The notes under the pieces were generated by a model. It had not been told where the DNA came from, searched no databases, and was given only the letters and a program-made list of their open reading frames with translations. This document shows positions 18,293 through 28,900 of a stretch of 34,815 nucleotides of DNA, one piece after another. The stretch's first letter is position 1. Each line of letters begins with the position of its first letter. The stretch spans positions 1-34,815 of the IMG/VR virus record IMGVR_UViG_3300047551_000666. One strand, given 5' to 3'. A program made the translations under genes and the position numbers. This stretch comes from a virus.

Positions 18293-20581
18293 TTGGATTT
18301 CACGTTAAGGCACCTTGCGGTTGATGAACTTAAACCACATGAGAAACCAACTGAAGATATAGCAGATGCACGCCATCGTAGCATGATGGAGGCTATTGCA
18401 CCTTATGCGAAACAAACACTTCAAAAGAATTTAACACCTGTTTATGTAGATTATAAAACACGTAATACTAAACTTGTATTAGTGTTATGTCCTGAGTGGT
18501 CACCTTATATGCCTCCTTTTAGTCTTGCTAGACTTAGTGGAGTTGCAAAAAGTGCAGGATATGAAACTCATATCATGGACTTAAACGTCAAAGCATATAA
18601 TGCTTTCCGTGATGATTGGTGGCCAAACAAGAAATTGCCTTTTAGACTTTGGGATCCATCAAGCAGTTGGCATTGGTTAGGTGATACCTACATGAATGAT
18701 ATTCATCCTGTACTAGAACCTATACTAAGCGAAGCAGTGGATAAGATTATTGCTATGGATCCGCAAGTAGTAGGCTTTAGTATCTATTACATCAGCGAAG
18801 AGCCTAGTAAGTGGATGTGCCAAGAGATTAAACGCAGAGCACCTCATATTAAGATTGCTGTTGGTGGACCTAATGTACATAAGAGTTGGTTCCCTATTCA
18901 AAAGTATTATGACTATGTTATCATTGGTGAGGGTGAACAGAATCTACTTGTTATGCTTGATGAAATTGAAGCAGGAGCAGAACATACAGGTGCACCTAGA
19001 GTATTGACACAGCCTGAAGATCAACGTATCAACATTAATGGTCTTCCTATGCCTGACTATGAAAGTATTGATTTTAGTCAGTATGAAGTTCCTAACGGAG
19101 TCAATAGTGAAATTAGTCGTGGATGTACTGCTAAGTGTACATTCTGCGAAGAAACGCACTTTTGGAAGTATCGTCAACGTCAAAGTGTTGACTTAGTTAC
19201 AGAAGTAGAATGGTTGTACTATAATAAGGGTACAGATATTATTTGGTTCATTGATAGTCTTATCAATGGTAACGTTAAAGAACTTAGAGCATTTGCACTA
19301 GCACTTAAAGCAAAGGGTCTAAAAGTTCGTTGGACAGGTTATGCTCGTTGCGATGGTCGCATGGATTTAGAATATCTACAAGACCTAGCCGACGGTGGAT
19401 GTATCATGTTTAACTTTGGTTGTGAATCAGGTAGTCAAAAAGTACTTGATGATATGAGCAAAGGTGTTACTATTCAGGAGATGGAACAGAACTTCATTGA
19501 CTGCAAGAAGGTTGGAATATGGGCCGCAACTAACTGGATCGTTGGATTTCCCACAGAAGATTTACAAGACTATAGCGACACAATGACATTCATGTGGCGT
19601 ATGAAAAACAATAACATGAATAACGCAGGTTTGGGTGTAGGATATGGATTAGGTCCCGAAACAATCGTTGGACAAAATCCTGACAAGTTTAATATCAGTT
19701 GGCACAAGTATCAGAATCACTGGATCACTAAAGATTTAAAGATGGGTGGCACACATGTTATGACACGTGTGAAGTGCATACATATGTGGTTAGACTTCTT
19801 TAGAGGTTGCACTGATGTACCTATCAGTTACCCTGTACGCACAGCATTAGAAAAGGATCATTATCATATCATACTTGATAACCCAAGTACAATGCGTGAT
19901 ATTGAATATGAAAAGTTTGATTATAATATCATCAAGCCAAACATCAATCCCTTCGCTGACACATTAGTAAACGAAATGTGGCCCTTCTTTAGAAATCTTT
20001 GGAGAGCAAGAGGCGGTTATATAGCACAAGTTAAGTTTAGTCCTGAACTAGACTTAAAAGAATTTGGTAGTCAATATGGTCCTGGTATGTATACTGCAAC
20101 ATTTAACTTTAGAATCAATGATGCAGGTCAATGGCATGCAGACTTTAAGTATAAGTTTGACCAAATAGATAACCCATATGATGATAGACTTCCTCCACCA
20201 GAAGGTCGTAAAGGTCCGTTCTACGCACAAGATTACTCACGTTTGCAAAGTAATACTGCTAAACGTGCTAGAAAGATTGCAAAGCCAACTTGGAGTGTAG
20301 ACGAAGGGCGTAGCGGTCAAGACTTCAGCGACTTACTACGTGAAGAAGCAGAACTCAACGCTAGCGTGGACTTTTCATTTGAATATCATTATGTTGGTGA
20401 CGGTGACTGGAGTAATTTAGAAGATTATAGAGTAGATGTTTCTAACGTCAAACGTGAAGCGATTCCAGAGAAAGAAGCAATGAGTGCATTGGACTTTGCT
20501 AAACAAGCACAACCTAATGTACAATCGGTGCCAATCACTAGCATAACTCGCAAAATTAGTAAGCCACAATTCCCAGTATAA
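18293..20581 (+). CDS. radical SAM protein with B12-binding-like N-terminal domain
   Basis: A 762-residue protein starting at TTG 18293, chosen because AGGAG stands seven bases upstream and no in-frame ATG occurs for 30 codons. Residues 60-225 are a B12-binding-like domain (KLVLVLCPEW, DPQVVGFSIYYI, IAVGGPNVH, IIGEGEQNL); the cobalamin ligand motif D-x-H-x2-G is absent. The radical SAM triad is C278-x3-C282-x2-C285 (RGCTAKCTFC), followed by WFIDSLINGN and a NFGCESGSQ segment as in this superfamily. The last 250 residues are an extension without a recognised domain. It is the second such protein here; the other is at 13235. Substrate unknown. Confidence 0.85.
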   Translation: MDFTLRHLAVDELKPHEKPTEDIADARHRSMMEAIAPYAKQTLQKNLTPVYVDYKTRNTKLVLVLCPEWSPYMPPFSLARLSGVAKSAGYETHIMDLNVKAYNAFRDDWWPNKKLPFRLWDPSSSWHWLGDTYMNDIHPVLEPILSEAVDKIIAMDPQVVGFSIYYISEEPSKWMCQEIKRRAPHIKIAVGGPNVHKSWFPIQKYYDYVIIGEGEQNLLVMLDEIEAGAEHTGAPRVLTQPEDQRININGLPMPDYESIDFSQYEVPNGVNSEISRGCTAKCTFCEETHFWKYRQRQSVDLVTEVEWLYYNKGTDIIWFIDSLINGNVKELRAFALALKAKGLKVRWTGYARCDGRMDLEYLQDLADGGCIMFNFGCESGSQKVLDDMSKGVTIQEMEQNFIDCKKVGIWAATNWIVGFPTEDLQDYSDTMTFMWRMKNNNMNNAGLGVGYGLGPETIVGQNPDKFNISWHKYQNHWITKDLKMGGTHVMTRVKCIHMWLDFFRGCTDVPISYPVRTALEKDHYHIILDNPSTMRDIEYEKFDYNIIKPNINPFADTLVNEMWPFFRNLWRARGGYIAQVKFSPELDLKEFGSQYGPGMYTATFNFRINDAGQWHADFKYKFDQIDNPYDDRLPPPEGRKGPFYAQDYSRLQSNTAKRARKIAKPTWSVDEGRSGQDFSDLLREEAELNASVDFSFEYHYVGDGDWSNLEDYRVDVSNVKREAIPEKEAMSALDFAKQAQPNVQSVPITSITRKISKPQFPV

Positions 20582-20597
20582 ATTTCCGTCAATTTGA

Positions 20598-20620
20598 GTG
20601 ACTATAAATAAGAAAGTCAC
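20598..20620 (+). promoter_or_regulatory. T4-type late promoter inside a short inverted repeat
   Basis: An exact TATAAATA at 20603-20610 in the 50-base gap before the SGNH gene at 20632. It is flanked by GTGAC (20598-20602) and GTCAC (20616-20620), a 5-base inverted repeat around the promoter. The octamer is the late -10 element of T4-like phages. Whether the flanking repeat is a binding site or chance is not known. Confidence 0.6.
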
Positions 20621-20631
20621 ACTGGGAAACA

Positions 20632-21378
20632 ATGGAAAAAATAATGCTAATCGCCGGATGTAGCCATGCAGCCGGATCCGAAATAAATGGCTTAGAAGAT
20701 AGCGTATATAATAGGCAACATTCTTTTGGGAATCTAGTTGCCTTTAATTACGGATATAGACCAATCAACATAGCACAAAATGGGATGACCAATAGTGGTA
20801 TCACAAGAAGCATATTGAAGTGGATTGAAAAACACTATGACCCATCTAAGATGGAACTTTTTGTGTTAGTGTCATGGACAGAGAGTACTAGAATAGAAGT
20901 TCCGTCAAATAGAAACTTTTTATATAATATTTCTAGTAAAGCCGCAGATTGGTTTGATGAAACTTCTAACATGTATTTTAGAATAAACTTTGGTTGGGAA
21001 GGTGGTGATGCAGAAGAAAAAGCATTGTTCCCGTACTATCAAGAATTTATGGCTAATAATTCCAATCTGTTAGAACTACAATGCATAAACAATGTATTAT
21101 TGATACAATATAGATTACAGGCGTTGAATGTTAAGTATATCATGTGTAACGCTATGCATATGTTTACTAGCAATAACAAACACAATAAAGACCTACTGTC
21201 TATGGTAGATTCTAATAGGTATTATAACATGCATAACAATGATGCGGCATTCTTTTGGAAGTTTAGAAATTTAGGCTATACTAACTCAAAAGCAAAATAC
21301 TGGCATCATGGAGAAGAACCACACCAACTCTATGCCAAAGAACTGTGTGAATTTATAGGAGAAAACAAATGCTTATAA
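20632..21378 (+). CDS. SGNH hydrolase-like protein
   Basis: A 248-residue protein. IAGCSHAAGSEI carries Ser11 as nucleophile, AQNGMTNSGI the oxyanion Gly and Asn, and KYWHHGEEPHQLYAKEL the C-terminal histidine. This is the layout of the GDSL/SGNH fold. It is only distantly similar to the SGNH protein at 12367. It has no signal peptide. It is the first gene after a late promoter and heads a run with the 31-residue gene, the carbamoyltransferase and the giant repeat gene, so it may acylate or deacylate the same product that is carbamoylated. Substrate inferred from context only. Confidence 0.6.
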   Translation: MEKIMLIAGCSHAAGSEINGLEDSVYNRQHSFGNLVAFNYGYRPINIAQNGMTNSGITRSILKWIEKHYDPSKMELFVLVSWTESTRIEVPSNRNFLYNISSKAADWFDETSNMYFRINFGWEGGDAEEKALFPYYQEFMANNSNLLELQCINNVLLIQYRLQALNVKYIMCNAMHMFTSNNKHNKDLLSMVDSNRYYNMHNNDAAFFWKFRNLGYTNSKAKYWHHGEEPHQLYAKELCEFIGENKCL

Positions 21379-21464
21379 GATGGATTAAAACTCTTATTAG
21401 AGAATATAAGTATAGAAAACGTTTAAAAGAATTACGTAAAAGAGACCCATTTATTTACAAATGA
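21369..21464 (+). CDS. 31-residue basic peptide gene before the carbamoyltransferase
   Basis: ATG 21369 opens a 31-codon frame rich in Arg and Lys, beginning MLIRWIKTLIREYK and ending RDPFIYK. It overlaps the end of the SGNH gene by 10 bases and the start of the carbamoyltransferase by 4 (ATGA), so it fills the gap exactly. A frame bounded this way by coupling overlaps on both sides is likely to be translated. The peptide would be an amphipathic, strongly basic helix. It might serve mainly to couple translation, or act as a small partner; neither can be decided from the sequence. Confidence 0.6.
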   Translation: MLIRWIKTLIREYKYRKRLKELRKRDPFIYK

Positions 21465-22939
21465 ATCACATAGGAATAAGTTGCGGTTTCCATGACGCTG
21501 GATTAAGTGTCATAGGAAATAACGGAGAAATACTATTTGCTGGTCATAGCGAACGCTACAGCAAATATAAACATGATAAAGACCTGTGCGGTGATATCGC
21601 AAGGGATGCCCTACGCCACATCACAGATGATTATCAGTTACACTATTACGAAAAACCATGGCTTAAGGCATTGCGTCAATTACGTGCAGGACAACGATTA
21701 GGTCCTTTCTTTATGAGTAGTATCATAGGACCTGCAGTAATGGAAGAGTTTGGTAATAGAAAAGTCAAAACACATATACATCATATGACGCATGCGGCAG
21801 CAGGATTTCAAACAAGTCCTTTTGATAACGCTACAGTAGTTGTTATCGATGCTATTGGAGAACTAGATTGTATTACAATTTGGGACGCTTGGTATGATGA
21901 CAATGGTATAGCGCAGTACAAAAAACTTTGGAGTAGACAATACCCCAACAGTATAGGACTCATGTACAGTGCATTGACCGATTATGTTGGATTAAAGCCA
22001 ATGGATGAAGAATATATTCTTATGGGTATGGCTGCATACGGTAAAGTAAAATACTATAACAAAATTGAAAGCGAGTTCTTAGAAGATAGAACTGCTATGA
22101 CATTCAAGCGTAACCTGCACATAGGTATAGAAGATAAGTTCTTTGGTGAAGCAGACAACATGGACATAGCCGCAAGCGCACAGGCTCTTACTGAAGATTT
22201 GATTCAAGTAGTAATGAGTAAAGCACGTATGATGGGTAAGAGCCGTAACCTTGTATATGGTGGCGGTGTTGCACTTAACTGTCTTGCAAATAGATTGTTA
22301 GGTAACTTCTTTGAGAAGATGTGGATCATGCCTAACCCAGGAGATGCAGGTAATAGTTTAGGCGCAGCCGCATTGGGATATGGCAAAAAACTTATATGGC
22401 ATGATGCCTTCTTAGGACATAATATAGACGGTGATTATCCTGTAGAAGCAGTAATACAAGAATTAGAAACAAATAAAATGGTAGGCGTTGCTAATGGTAG
22501 AGCAGAGTTTGGACCACGTGCTTTAGGCAATCGCAGTTTATTAGCCGATCCGCGCGGTTCTGAAATTAAGGATAAAGTAAATGAAATTAAACGCAGACAA
22601 AAATTTAGACCGTTTGCTCCTGTTATACTTGAAGAACATGTCCATGATTATTTTGATATGCCTCGCGGCTGGAATGACAGTAGGTATATGCAGGTCATCG
22701 CTCGTTGCAGGCATGTTGACTTATTCCCTGCTATCGTTCATTATGATGGCACCAGTCGTGTACAAACTGTACAAAGAGACGGCACGGGAATACGAAAGTT
22801 ATTAGAAGCCTGGTATGCTAAAACAGGTTGTCCTATGCTACTTAACACTAGTTTAAATATCCGCGGAGAACCTATGGTTAATGATAGATTTGATGCTGAT
22901 AGATTTGAAAAATTATATAATTTGAGAGTTATTTCGTAA
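21461..22939 (+). CDS. NodU/CmcH/TobZ-type carbamoyltransferase
   Basis: A 492-residue O-carbamoyltransferase. The N-terminal GISCGFHDAGLSVI with His11 and AGHSERYSKYKHD are family signatures. H107-x3-H111 (HHMTH) and VVVIDAIGE near 127-133 match the metal and adenylate-binding Kae1-like domain. YGGGVALNC and GRAEFGPRALGNRSLLADPR mark the second half. The family makes carbamoyl-adenylate from carbamoyl phosphate and ATP and places the carbamoyl group on a hydroxyl of a sugar or antibiotic. It is shorter than the 560-600 residues of TobZ or NodU. The acceptor is probably the sugar built by the surrounding genes. Only one base separates it from the giant gene. Confidence 0.88.
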   Translation: MNHIGISCGFHDAGLSVIGNNGEILFAGHSERYSKYKHDKDLCGDIARDALRHITDDYQLHYYEKPWLKALRQLRAGQRLGPFFMSSIIGPAVMEEFGNRKVKTHIHHMTHAAAGFQTSPFDNATVVVIDAIGELDCITIWDAWYDDNGIAQYKKLWSRQYPNSIGLMYSALTDYVGLKPMDEEYILMGMAAYGKVKYYNKIESEFLEDRTAMTFKRNLHIGIEDKFFGEADNMDIAASAQALTEDLIQVVMSKARMMGKSRNLVYGGGVALNCLANRLLGNFFEKMWIMPNPGDAGNSLGAAALGYGKKLIWHDAFLGHNIDGDYPVEAVIQELETNKMVGVANGRAEFGPRALGNRSLLADPRGSEIKDKVNEIKRRQKFRPFAPVILEEHVHDYFDMPRGWNDSRYMQVIARCRHVDLFPAIVHYDGTSRVQTVQRDGTGIRKLLEAWYAKTGCPMLLNTSLNIRGEPMVNDRFDADRFEKLYNLRVIS

Positions 22940-22940
22940 T

Positions 22941-25900
22941 ATGCTAAGAGATGTTTTTTACTTTGGAAAAAAGCCAAACGCACATCCCAGAGAAAGACTT
23001 GCTAAATCATTAGATGATGCAAGAAAGCAAGCCACAACCAAAGACTTTTGGATAATCAATGAATTCTGCGATTACAAAAACTTTGATTGGGACTTTGACT
23101 TTGAGTTTTTACCTGATGAAGATGTATGGGCTGAAGATCATAATAATGTATGGCCCAGTGTTTATCAAAAAGATAGCGGCACATGGTTATGTGCTAAACA
23201 AAAAAGTGATATCACAATATACAGAAATGATGTACAACCATTAAAACGTAAAAACGAAAAGAATGATAACTGGGTATTACATGATTTAATTGACGAAACT
23301 AAATTCGATTTTGGTTGGCATCCTGACCCTACTGACCCTCCTTATATCTATAAGTGGGGTAGTAAGTTTTACCCAGCACAGTTTCAAACTGTATTAGAGT
23401 ATCGTGTATCGGGGGCAACGGATGTTAAGTACATGGATACTATTGTTGAGTTACTACCACAACATGAACGTTGGGTAGAAAATCATAAGATTGACAGGAA
23501 CAAGTTTGACATGTCATGGAGACCTGATCCAATGGATCCTCTATACATTTATGTTTGGGGCAATCCTCATATAGACCCTACATTAGAATCTACACTAGAA
23601 TATCATACACCGGGCGCCACTGATAAAAAGTATATGCCTGAAAAACTTGTTGTATTACCGCAATACGAACGCTGGACACAACATGTTAAGATAGATGAAT
23701 CTAAGTTTGATTTGAGTTGGAGACCTGACCCACGTGAACCTGCATTTAACTACGTATGGGGCAACAAATATGAACCGGGTGAAATCAAACCCACATTAGA
23801 ATATAGTATGCCAGGTGCAACTCAAGTCAAATATATGACTGACCCTGTACCAGTACTGCCTCAATATGAACGTTGGGTAGAACATGTAGCAGTTGATAAA
23901 ACTAAATTTGATTTCAGTTGGAGACCTGATCCACGTGAGCCGGCGTACAACTATGTATGGGGTAACAAGTATGAGCCAGCAGAAATTAAACCCACATTAG
24001 AATATCGCATGCCAAATGCCACTGATGTAAAATACATGAGTGAATGTGTAGACGTATTACCGCAAACAGAACGCTGGACTATACTAGACGAAACAGTTGA
24101 CAAAGATAAGTTTGATTTTACATGGCGCCCTGACCCAAGAGAACCTCCGTATATCTATACTTGGGGCAACAAATACGAACCAGCAGAAATTAAACCAACA
24201 TTAGAATATCATGTTTTGGGCGCAACTGAGCGCAAGTACATGGGTAATGATGTTGCCGTGTTACCACAGTGGGATCGCTGGGTAGAAATAACACCAGTTG
24301 ATAAAAAGAAAAGCAGTAAGAATGGTTTTGATTTCAGTTGGAGACCTGATCCACGTGAGCCTGCATATATCTATACTTGGGGAAACAAATATGAACCGGC
24401 AGAAATTACTCCAACGTTAGAATATCGTATGCCTTCTGCAACAGAGGTCAAGTATATGACTGAACAGGTAGAAGTATTGCCACAGTGGAATCGCTGGATA
24501 GAACACGTACCCGTAGATAAGTTACGTAGTGAAGAGAATGGTTTCGATTTTAGTTGGAGACCAGACCCACGTGAACCTGCGTTTAACTATGTATGGGGTA
24601 ACAAATTTGAAGATGCTGAGATAAAACCCACATTAGAGTATCGAATGCCTAATGCAACCGATATAAAATACATGTCTGAAAGATTAGAGGTTCAACCTCA
24701 ATGGGACCGTTGGATAGAAAATACCCCAGTTGATAAAAAGAAAAGCAGTAAAAATGGTTTTGATTTTAGTTGGAGACCAGACCCACGTGAGCCAGCATAT
24801 ATCTATACTTGGGGGAACAAATACGAACCAGCAGAGATTAAACCTACACTAGAGTATATCGTACCCGGCGCAACTGAGCGCAAATATATGCCTGAATGTG
24901 TAGAAGTACTACCCCAATTGGACCGTTGGATAGAACATACCCCTGTTGATAAGTTACGTAGTGAAGAGAATGGTTTCGATTTCAGTTGGAGACCAGACCC
25001 ACGTGAACCAGCGTTTAATTATGTATGGGGTAATAAGTTTGAAGATGCCGAAATGATACCTACGTTAGAGTATCGTATGCCAGATGCAACACAAGTCAAA
25101 TACATGCTAGAACGTGTTGATGTATTACCACAGTGGGACCGTTGGACAATACTTGAAGAAGTAGTTAAGTCAACATTTGACTTTAGTTGGCGCCCAGACC
25201 CACGTGAGCCTGCATTAATTTATGTATTTGGTAATGAATTATATGACGGCACAATTATGCCAACCATTGAATATAGAATGGAGGGCGCAACTGAAAAGAA
25301 ATATATCAATCATTGGACTAAGCCTACATTAAAACCAAATAAAAAACTATTTGAATTCTTAGAAGATAGTGATGGGTTAGATTATAGTTGGAGACCTAAT
25401 CCAACTAGCCCACCATATATCTATGCGTGGGGAAATCAATGGAATAAGCCAGAAGATAAAGTAAGTGTACAGTATGTTGTCGAAGGTGCAACAGAATACA
25501 AGTATATGAGTGAACGTGCTATACGCAAACACTGCATGGACAACTGGATTATACCTAGTGATGTTGATGTTAAGGGATTTGACTTTAGTTGGGAACCTAG
25601 CCCAGCAGACCCTGCATATATCTATGAGTTTGGTACACAATGGCAAAAAACAGGTGGACCAAAATATGTTGTGCCTGGCGCAACACAAACAAAATATGTT
25701 GATACATTTAAAGTAAAGAAGTTGCCTAGCAAGGCCAATTGGATTATACCTAAGAATGTAGACGTTACAAACTTTGACTTCAGTTGGCACCCAGATGCGA
25801 CAAGTCCTGCATATACATATCACTTTGCTACTCAGTGGGCAACTAGTGGTGGACCGATTTATGCAGTACCGGGCGCCACAGAAGTTAAGTATATTGATGA

Positions 25901-28900
25901 TCAGGTTGCTAAGATGTTGCCTGATAAAACAAACTGGGAATATGATACTAATCTAATTGACGATACAACATTCGATTTCAGTTGGCATCCATATGTAGAA
26001 GATCAACCGTATATCTATGTGTTTGGCACACAATGGCAAAAGACTGGTGGCCCGCGTTATATAACCCCAGGCTGTCATAAAAACAGTCCTGTAAAGTATA
26101 TTGATACACGTATCTTAAAAGCAAAGCGTAAACCATGCATGGATAACTGGGTTGTATTAGATAACTTAAACGTTATTGATTTTGATTATAGTTGGCACCC
26201 AGATGATACTGAAGAAGCATATATCTATCAATTCGGTAATAATCAATATCCTGCTGAGATAATGCCCACTATAGAGTATACTGTGCAAGGCGCAAAGCAA
26301 TTTAAGTATGTGCATGATATCGTTGCTACGTTAGGACCTGATAAAACAAACTGGGAAATTCCAGACAACATTGATGATACTGGCTTTGATTATAGTTGGA
26401 AACCTAACCCTAAAGACCCGTCATACATATATGAGTTTGGTACTCAGTGGCAAAAGACGGGAGGTCCTCGCTATGTAACATATAGAGCGACCGAAGTCAA
26501 ATACATTGATACACAAAAAGTAAAACGTTTAGAATCTAAAGACAATTGGACTGTTCCAAATAATTGCGATATTACAGGATTTGATTTTAGTTGGCATCCA
26601 GATGATACAAGTCCTCCGTATGTTTATTACTTCCCCACTCAGTGGGCACTAAGCGGCGGACCAGTATACACAGTACCTGGTGCTACTGAAGTTAAGTATG
26701 TTGAAGATCAAACTGCTATTGCTACTGTTGATAAAACTAACTGGATAGTACCAGATGATATTGATGCAGATAGTTTCGACTTTAGTTGGCATCCATATGT
26801 AGAAGATCAACCTTATATCTATCAATTCGGTACTCAATGGCAAAAGACGGGTGGACCAAGATATGTTACACCAGGTTGTCATAAGAATAGTCCTGTCAAA
26901 TATATTGACACACGTATTTTAAAAGCAAAAAAGAAATCTTCAATTAAGAATTGGGAGATACCTGATAACTTAGATGTTAAAGACTTTGACTTTAGTTGGC
27001 ATCCAGATGATACTGAAGAGCCATTCATTTATCAATTTGGTACTCAATGGCAAAAGACGGGTGGCCCTCGCTATGTAGTTCATAATGCAAAGGCTTTTAA
27101 GTATATTGATTTACAAAAAGCAAAACATATGCCGTCAATGGACAACTGGGACATTCCTGCATATGTTGATGTTGATAGTTTTGATTTTAGTTGGCATCCA
27201 GATGATACCGGAGAGCCATATAACTATGTGTTCCCTACTGAGTATCAACAACAGGGTGGACCTGTATATAAGATGCATGGTGCAGATAGTGAAGCATATC
27301 TAAATCATCCTGTTGCAAAGACTAAGCCACAACTTGAACGTTGGGAGATTCCTAATAACGTAGACCTAACTGATTTTAAACTCAACTGGCACCCACATCC
27401 TAAGGATCCGCCCTACATCTATCAGTTTGGTACGCAATGGCAAAAAACGGGTGGTCCTAAGTATATCGTAGAAGGTGCTACTGAAGTTAAGTACCTAGAT
27501 ATTAGTAAGGTTAAAGTATTACCTAACAAGAAGAACTGGCAAGTTATGCCTGGATTAAAGATTGATGACTTTGATTACACTTGGCATCCAGATAGTACTG
27601 AAGAACCTTATATCTATGTGTTTGGTAACACACAATACTCAGCAGAAAGTATGCCTACTATTAAGTACGTAGTACCCGGTGCTACAGAACTAAAGTATGT
27701 ACATGATATTGTAGCAAAACTTGCACCTAACAAAAAGAACTGGCATGAGATTATACCTATAGATAAGGATGAGTTTGATTATAGTTGGATACCTGATCCT
27801 AATAGTCCTCCTTATATCTATGTGTTTGGTAATCAATGGAATAGAGCAGAGTTAGAATCTACTGTTGAATATCGTGTACCTGGGGCAACAGAATACACAT
27901 ACGTACAAGATATTGTTGCTAAGGTTAAACCCAATAAAAAGAATTGGAAGATAACAGGCTTAATTGATGAGTCAAAGTTTGACTTCAGTTGGAGACCTAA
28001 TCCCAAAGATCCTGAGTACATTTATCAGTTTGGTACACAACATCAAAAGACAGGTGGACCTAGATATATTGTTAAAGGTGCTACGCAAATAAAATACGTA
28101 GAAGATATTAAAGCAGTAGCATTACCTAACAAAAAGAATTGGGATATTCCTGAGAACCTTGATATAGCAGACTTTGACTTCAGTTGGCATCCAGATGACA
28201 CTGACCCGCCATTCATTTATCAGTATGGTACTCAGTGGGCATTGACTGGTGGACCAAGATATGTAGTGCCCGGTGCGACTAGTACAAAGTACGTTGAAGG
28301 TGTTGTCGCTAAAGTAGGTCCTAACATGCAGAACTGGGAAGTACCAGATGACATTGCAGTTAAAGAATTTGACTTTAGTTGGCACCCATACGCAGAAGAT
28401 GAACCTTTTATATATCAGTTTGGTACACAGCATCAAAAGACTGGTGGTCCAAGGTATATAGTCCCTGGTGCAACTAAAGTAAAGTATATTGACAAACGTA
28501 TTTTAAAAGCACGTAAACTAACTAGAAAATCTAATTGGAGAATACCTGCAGGCATTAATACTGCTAAGTTTGACTTCAGTTGGCATCCAGATGATACAGC
28601 ACCGCCATACATATATCAATTTGGTACGATAGAGGATCCTATTGATGGTCCTAAGTATCTTACTCCAAACAATAACGGAGAAACAGTTTACTTAAACAGA
28701 ATTGAACTATCAGCAGACAACGTAATAGAGGAACCAAAGCATGTTGACTATCCTAAATATCATATTGTAACTACACTAGAAGATTTGATTGAAGAGCATC
28801 CAACTGAAATCTTTTGGGCTATGAGTTCTGAAGTTGATTATACTTCATTTGATTTTGATTGGAGACCTAACATTGAACAAGCACAATATGTACACGTGTT

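Noticed and set aside
25377-25823. Reverse-strand open frames opposite the giant gene and elsewhere, such as this 148-codon one
   Set aside because: They mirror the repeat codon pattern, have no ribosome sites and give Cys/Trp/Ile-rich proteins of no recognisable kind. They are shadows of the plus-strand genes.
23270-28660. CRISPR-like or non-coding repeat array
   Set aside because: The units are 165-216 bases, imperfect and in frame throughout one long coding sequence, so they are protein repeats.
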